Positions 60,529 through 64,000 of a DNA stretch of 64,000 bases are shown here, one piece after another (positions within the stretch are counted from its first letter, which is position 1; every line of letters starts with the position of its first letter). The stretch is from Thermodesulfovibrionales bacterium. Its GTDB lineage: Bacteria > Nitrospirota > Thermodesulfovibrionia > Thermodesulfovibrionales > Dissulfurispiraceae. Where the stretch lies: assembly GCA_020062545.1 (NCBI GenBank), contig JAGUWD010000004.1, positions 49,484 to 113,483 on the forward strand, given 5' to 3'. Under the pieces are notes generated by a model that was not told the DNA's origin, searched no databases, and saw nothing but the letters and a program-made list of their open reading frames with translations. The position numbers and the translations under genes are program-made.

Positions 60529-61540
60529 CATGATAACTTATAATCGCTCCTTCCAATAATCCATAGTCGCTTACAACAACCTCCTTAACGTTTAATGCCT
60601 CCATAAGAGCCAGTAAAATAAGGGTTCCTGATATTATTATGTCAGCCCTTTCTGGTTCCAATCCCTTTATCTTACTCCTTTCATCGTAAGGCAGCGTGAC
60701 CAATTTTTTATAGATTGTTTTAATGGTAGGGAGGGAGATTCTATGGAGATGTATTTTGTCTCCATCATATTTATCCATGCTCATATCAATAGCCGCTATT
60801 GTTGTAGTAGTGCCTCCGGTAACAACGAGATTGAGGTTAAGGTTGAGATCGAAATTAAGAGTGAGTTGTCTAAAAATATGATCCTTAACCTTAGACTTAA
60901 CCTCATCCTTAATTATTTGCAACTCCCATGGAGCAGGGGGGTCATGTTTTATAAAGGTTTCGAAGAGTTTTACAGCACCTATAGGGATGCTGCCCATCTT
61001 TAGATTTTGAATATTTTCTGTCTTCTGTCCTTTGTCTTCTGAGTAATATATCCATTCAGTACTGCCTCCACCAATATCAATTAATAAGAAATTGGGAAAC
61101 GTGGCAATTGAGTGATGGAGTGATGGGAGAATCCCTTTTAAGGTTAATTCTGCCTCTTTTTCTCCGGATATGACCTCGATATCTATTCCTGCACTTTTTT
61201 TAACATCAGTTAAAAATTCTTCGCTGTTTTTAGCTTCCCTTAAGGCGCTTGTGCCCAAAGCAATTATTTTTTTCACACCGTATTTTTTGCAAAGCCCTTT
61301 AAGTTTTAGGATGGATGTTATTGATTTTTCTATACTGTCTGTACTAAGTCTGCCGGTTTTTTGCAGATCCTGACCGAGTCGTGTAACAAATCTATCTGTG
61401 GCAATACGAACTATATTGCCTTCCTTTACACATCCAACTAAAAGTCTGATAGTATTTGTTCCTACATCTATAACTGCAATAGGAGCAGGGCAGGCATCCT
61501 TATATTTTTTGATAGAAGGCGATGGCTTCACTGACAGCAT
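60521..61540 (-). CDS. ppx: Exopolyphosphatase / pppGpp phosphohydrolase family protein
   Basis: A 339-residue protein of the Ppx/GppA ASKHA fold. IAVIDVGTNTIRLLVG (phosphate 1), LIDIGGGSTEW (phosphate 2) and the catalytic Glu region ALGTSALREAKN are present, so it should hydrolyse polyphosphate or pppGpp. It is short, lacking the C-terminal HD-like domain of E. coli Ppx. Three repeat arrays (hexamer, heptamer, octamer) lie inside it; the hexamer element encodes DLNLNLNL next to the VVTGGTTTT motif. It overlaps the proS 3' end by 41 bases; GTG 61531 is an alternative start. Confidence 0.9.
   Translation of the reverse strand: MLSVKPSPSIKKYKDACPAPIAVIDVGTNTIRLLVGCVKEGNIVRIATDRFVTRLGQDLQKTGRLSTDSIEKSITSILKLKGLCKKYGVKKIIALGTSALREAKNSEEFLTDVKKSAGIDIEVISGEKEAELTLKGILPSLHHSIATFPNFLLIDIGGGSTEWIYYSEDKGQKTENIQNLKMGSIPIGAVKLFETFIKHDPPAPWELQIIKDEVKSKVKDHIFRQLTLNFDLNLNLNLVVTGGTTTTIAAIDMSMDKYDGDKIHLHRISLPTIKTIYKKLVTLPYDERSKIKGLEPERADIIISGTLILLALMEALNVKEVVVSDYGLLEGAIISYHVL
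60827..60912 (-). repeat. Hexamer inverted-arm element inside ppx
   Basis: Left arm of seven units from 60827 (GAGATT, GAGGTT, AAGGTT, GAGATC and related) and right arm from 60883 (CCTTAA, CCTTAG, ACTTAA, CCTCAT, CCTTAA), in opposite orientation. All in frame. Confidence 0.8.
61013..61040 (-). repeat. Heptamer array inside ppx
   Basis: Plus-strand units ATTTTCT, GTCTTCT, GTCCTTT, GTCTTCT. It encodes EDKGQKTEN on the minus strand. Confidence 0.75.
61110..61125 (-). repeat. Two-copy octamer array inside ppx
   Basis: GAGTGATG occurs twice in tandem; only two copies, so weaker than the others. The same motif appears at 4259-4282. Confidence 0.45.
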
Positions 61541-63185
61541 TCTCTATGGAAACCTTTCTTATCTGCTTTGTGCGTCGGTCTTTAATTTCTATCTGATTGT
61601 CTTTTAAAGTTTTTTCACCAATAACAATATGAACGGGTATGCCAATAAGATCCGCATCCTTAAATTTAATGCCCGGTCTTTCATCCCTGTCATCAATAAG
61701 AACATCCATATTGTTTTTGGCAAGCCCATCATAAAGGACTTCCATAACCTCAAGTGTCTTATTGTCATTGATATTTATAGGAATTATTTCGATATCAAAT
61801 GGTGCAATACCTTTAGGCCAGATTATTCCATCCTTATCATAGTTCTGCTCTATGGCAGAAGCAGCGATCCTTGAAGGACCGATGCCATAACTGCCCATTA
61901 TCATGGGCTTTTCCTGTCCATTCCTGTCAAGGAATACAGCATTTAATGGCACTGAATATTTTATTCCCAACTTAAAAGTATTACCTATTTCAATTACTTT
62001 CTCTGTCCTAATTAAAGCATTACATTTATGGCAATGATCCCCTTCTTTTGCAATGTGCAGGTCATGCCATTCAGCCTTAAAATGAACATCCGGTTTTACT
62101 CCTTTTATATGATGGTCAGCTTTATTAGCACCTGTTATATAAGTTCCCTCCTTAAGGGAAGAATCAGCCAGTATGCGTATTTTATGTCCCATAGGGCCTA
62201 TGAAACCTGCCTCCACTCCAAGAGTAGACATTACATCTTCCTTAAGGGCGGTCCTGAATTGTCCGATTATCCTTGCAAGTTTCTTTTCATGCAGTTCCTG
62301 GTCTCCACGTATAAGTACAAGGACAGGCTCTTCAACAGCCATGAACAAAAGACTCTTAATAAAATAGGCTGGCTCAATATTTAAAAACTCAGAAACCTCT
62401 TTTATTGTCTTTTTTTGCGGTGTATGAACTTCTTCATAATTCCATTTCATATCTCTAATTACAGGTGAAACAGAATGTGCAACTTCAACATTGGCAGTGT
62501 AACCACATGATTCACAAATAACAATTTCATCCTCTCCAGCAGGGCTGGGTGCCATGAATTCGTGGGCAGTTGCACCTCCCATCATTCCCGGGTCTGACTC
62601 AACCTGATAAAATTTAAGACCGCATCTCTTAAATATCCTGTGGTATGCATCTGCATGGAGTTTGTAGTTTTTTTCGAGTCCTTCTTCATCAATATCAAAG
62701 CTATAACTATCTTTCATAATAAATTCCCTTGTCCTCAAAACACCACTTTTAGGTCTTGCCTCATCCCTTAACTTTGTCTGTATCTGGTACCAGATCTGTG
62801 GCAGTTGTCTGTATGAACGGATTTCCCTGGATGCAAGCCATGTCATTATCTCTTCATGGGTCATTCCAAGACACATATCTCTGTCTGTCCTGTCTTTTAA
62901 GCGAAACATTTCATCTTTTATCTCATACCAACGACCTGTCTTTTGCCAGACCTCGGCGGGGTGGAGTATAGGCATAGATATTTCCTGGGCACCGATGGCT
63001 TCCATTTCTTCTTTAAGAATTTTGTTTATTCTATTCAATACACGCCAGCCGAGGGGTAGGAATATATAAAGCCCGGCAGCAAGCTGTCGGACATAACCGG
63101 CCCTGAGCATAAGTTTATGGCTGATAGCCTCTGCTTCAGATGGAACTTCACGCATAGTAGGTATAAACATCTTAGAATATCTCAT
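61500..63185 (-). CDS. proS: Prolyl-tRNA synthetase
   Basis: A 561-residue class II synthetase of the bacterial (long) type that charges tRNA-Pro. Motif 1 region (GLYIFLPLGWRVLNRI), motif 2 (FRxE-like TREFIMKDSYSF) and motif 3 (GSYGIGPSR) are visible, and the inserted editing (YbaK-like) domain occupies about residues 225-400 (AYFIKSLLFMAVEEPVLVLIRGD). A C-terminal anticodon-binding domain follows. Start supported by ggaggat. Confidence 0.98.
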   Translation of the reverse strand: MRYSKMFIPTMREVPSEAEAISHKLMLRAGYVRQLAAGLYIFLPLGWRVLNRINKILKEEMEAIGAQEISMPILHPAEVWQKTGRWYEIKDEMFRLKDRTDRDMCLGMTHEEIMTWLASREIRSYRQLPQIWYQIQTKLRDEARPKSGVLRTREFIMKDSYSFDIDEEGLEKNYKLHADAYHRIFKRCGLKFYQVESDPGMMGGATAHEFMAPSPAGEDEIVICESCGYTANVEVAHSVSPVIRDMKWNYEEVHTPQKKTIKEVSEFLNIEPAYFIKSLLFMAVEEPVLVLIRGDQELHEKKLARIIGQFRTALKEDVMSTLGVEAGFIGPMGHKIRILADSSLKEGTYITGANKADHHIKGVKPDVHFKAEWHDLHIAKEGDHCHKCNALIRTEKVIEIGNTFKLGIKYSVPLNAVFLDRNGQEKPMIMGSYGIGPSRIAASAIEQNYDKDGIIWPKGIAPFDIEIIPININDNKTLEVMEVLYDGLAKNNMDVLIDDRDERPGIKFKDADLIGIPVHIVIGEKTLKDNQIEIKDRRTKQIRKVSIENAVSEAIAFYQKI

Positions 63186-63206
63186 AAAATATCCTCCAAA
63201 AAGAAA

Positions 63207-63215
63207 ATTATATCA
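63207..63215 (-). promoter_or_regulatory. Extended -10 promoter of proS
   Basis: Minus-strand TGATATAAT is an extended -10 box; the predicted start near 63200 leaves a short leader with a normal ggagga ribosome site before ATG 63185. Confidence 0.5.
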
Positions 63216-63373
63216 ACAGTCCCGTATTTTAACTTTACATAATATATCTTACAAAAAATATAAGGGTATAAAAAAATTAAATACTCCAATATTTTCAAGA
63301 AGTTAAGGCAATTTCCAATGTAAAGCAAAATATATGCCAATTTTACATAAAAAGAGTTTTGGATTATGTAAAA

Positions 63374-63910
63374 TTATTGTTCCTTATCTCTAACACGATA
63401 CTTAAGAGAGGAATTTGGACCCGAGATTACAGTTTTAAAATCATCCCCGGGGAAAGGATTGTTAAAACTATTATCTGTTGTAAAAGTAATTGCTTTTTCT
63501 CTCTCATTCACAAAGTAATTAAAATGCTTAAAGAAATCAGCACCTAAAATATTAACTTCAAGCCCATCATGAGTAGATGCAATGATGTTCCTTGCTTCAA
63601 TACTACCAAGTTTAACAGAGAACAACTTAAAAAAATAAGCAGGAACAACACCGCCCGCAGTATGATTTTTACCTTGACCCAATATAAAAGGAGAGCCAAT
63701 TTTTTTATAAGTTTCTTTTGTAAGAACAATACCGGATGCGCCAGTATCAAATATCATCTCAACGGGAATACCATTAACCAATACTTTTAAAAATTTCATA
63801 TTTCTCGATTTACCATCAGGTTTTTCATAATACCTAACAGTTTCAGCATCGACAATGCTAAGAAAGGAAAAGAAGAACAAAATAAACAGCAAAAAATTAA
63901 TCTTTTTCAT
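63374..63910 (-). CDS. Retropepsin-like aspartic protease, exported
   Basis: A 178-residue protein with a signal peptide (NFLLFILFFFSFLSIVDAE) and a retroviral-protease-like fold: the catalytic motif is IFDTGASGIVL, followed by the flap region and NILGADFFKHFNYF near the end of the domain. One-domain members act as dimers. The usual hydrophobic-hydrophobic-DTGA motif is intact. Function in the periplasm is unknown. ATG 63910 chosen; an upstream in-frame TTG is less likely. Confidence 0.85.
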   Translation of the reverse strand: MKKINFLLFILFFFSFLSIVDAETVRYYEKPDGKSRNMKFLKVLVNGIPVEMIFDTGASGIVLTKETYKKIGSPFILGQGKNHTAGGVVPAYFFKLFSVKLGSIEARNIIASTHDGLEVNILGADFFKHFNYFVNEREKAITFTTDNSFNNPFPGDDFKTVISGPNSSLKYRVRDKEQ

Positions 63911-64000
63911 TTTTACTATAGGAACCAAAACAAAAGTTCAAAAACATCTCCAAAAGTCATAAAATAATATCAAATAACAATTAAAATTACAATATATGAC

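Overview
The window looks like chromosome from a strictly anaerobic, Gram-negative, diderm bacterium of roughly 40-45 % GC. The gene set (a Wood-Ljungdahl-type formate dehydrogenase and formyl-THF ligase, ferredoxin-linked 2-oxoacid oxidoreductase subunits, rubredoxin/rubrerythrin, a Re-citrate/homocitrate-type synthase, an ArrAB-like molybdoenzyme, and a TamB/BamA outer-membrane assembly set) would fit Nitrospirota (Thermodesulfovibrionia-like) or a related deep anaerobic lineage. That placement is inference; no rRNA or other strong marker is present.

Layout. 1-486: tail of a chemoreceptor. 880-5999: arsenate-reductase-like operon (catalytic subunit with Tat signal, four-cluster ferredoxin subunit, TorD chaperone, accessory Fe-S protein) closed by a strong terminator. 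6125-8955: receiver-domain protein, FmdE-like protein, small unknown, ModE-type regulator and MoeA-like protein, probably serving molybdenum-enzyme expression. 9027-12474: outer-membrane barrel protein, TatA, TatC (the export route for the Tat-signal enzyme), a small unknown and a YchF-type GTPase; a K+ channel is convergent. 13.6-14.1 kb: remnant of a histidine kinase. 14.17-20.97 kb: a fluoride operon with two fluoride riboswitches in series: crcB, a double DUF190 gene, an antiporter and a UspA gene, then a dynamin-like GTPase, a P-loop ATPase, a zinc-ribbon/HEAT protein, a P-type-ATPase-like HAD protein and two small exported ORFs. 21-27 kb: lipid/isoprenoid-type methyltransferase, MFS carrier, duplicated-permease ABC transporter, a periplasmic sensor-like domain and a PCuAC copper lipoprotein. 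27.2-30.7 kb: ilvB, ilvN and a citrate/homocitrate synthase homologue. 30.9-32.9 kb: CorC-type membrane protein, rubredoxin, rubrerythrin.

On the minus strand, 38.6-32.9 kb carries DUF3108, uvrA, apbE, yacG and dapB; 45.9-38.7 kb carries a five-gene carbon-fixation operon (NuoE-like, NuoF-like, selenocysteine formate dehydrogenase, cNMP-binding protein, fhs). The formate dehydrogenase is interrupted by an in-frame UGA followed by a SECIS-like hairpin and should be read as one 893-residue selenoprotein. On the plus strand 46-58.8 kb carries MacA/MacB-type efflux genes, glnD, tamB, an Omp85/BamA gene and a SurA-N-like chaperone. The minus strand from 63.2 to 58.8 kb carries proS, a Ppx/GppA phosphatase, korB- and korC-like genes without an alpha subunit, and an ArgA-like acetyltransferase; a retropepsin-like protein lies at the right end.

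The most unusual signal is a set of about twenty short-period arrays (units of 6, 7, 8 or 9 bp, 2-7 copies, often with a second arm that is the reverse complement of the first around an AT-rich centre). They lie between genes and also in frame inside genes: moeA, uvrA, apbE, glnD (three times), tamB, bamA, a SurA-like gene, korC (twice) and ppx (three times). In four exported proteins the array encodes the hydrophobic core of the signal peptide, and in UvrA an array sits where the roughly 100-residue insertion domain is missing. Several promoters also place an extended -10 box only 5-9 nt before an ATG with no Shine-Dalgarno, suggesting leaderless transcripts.
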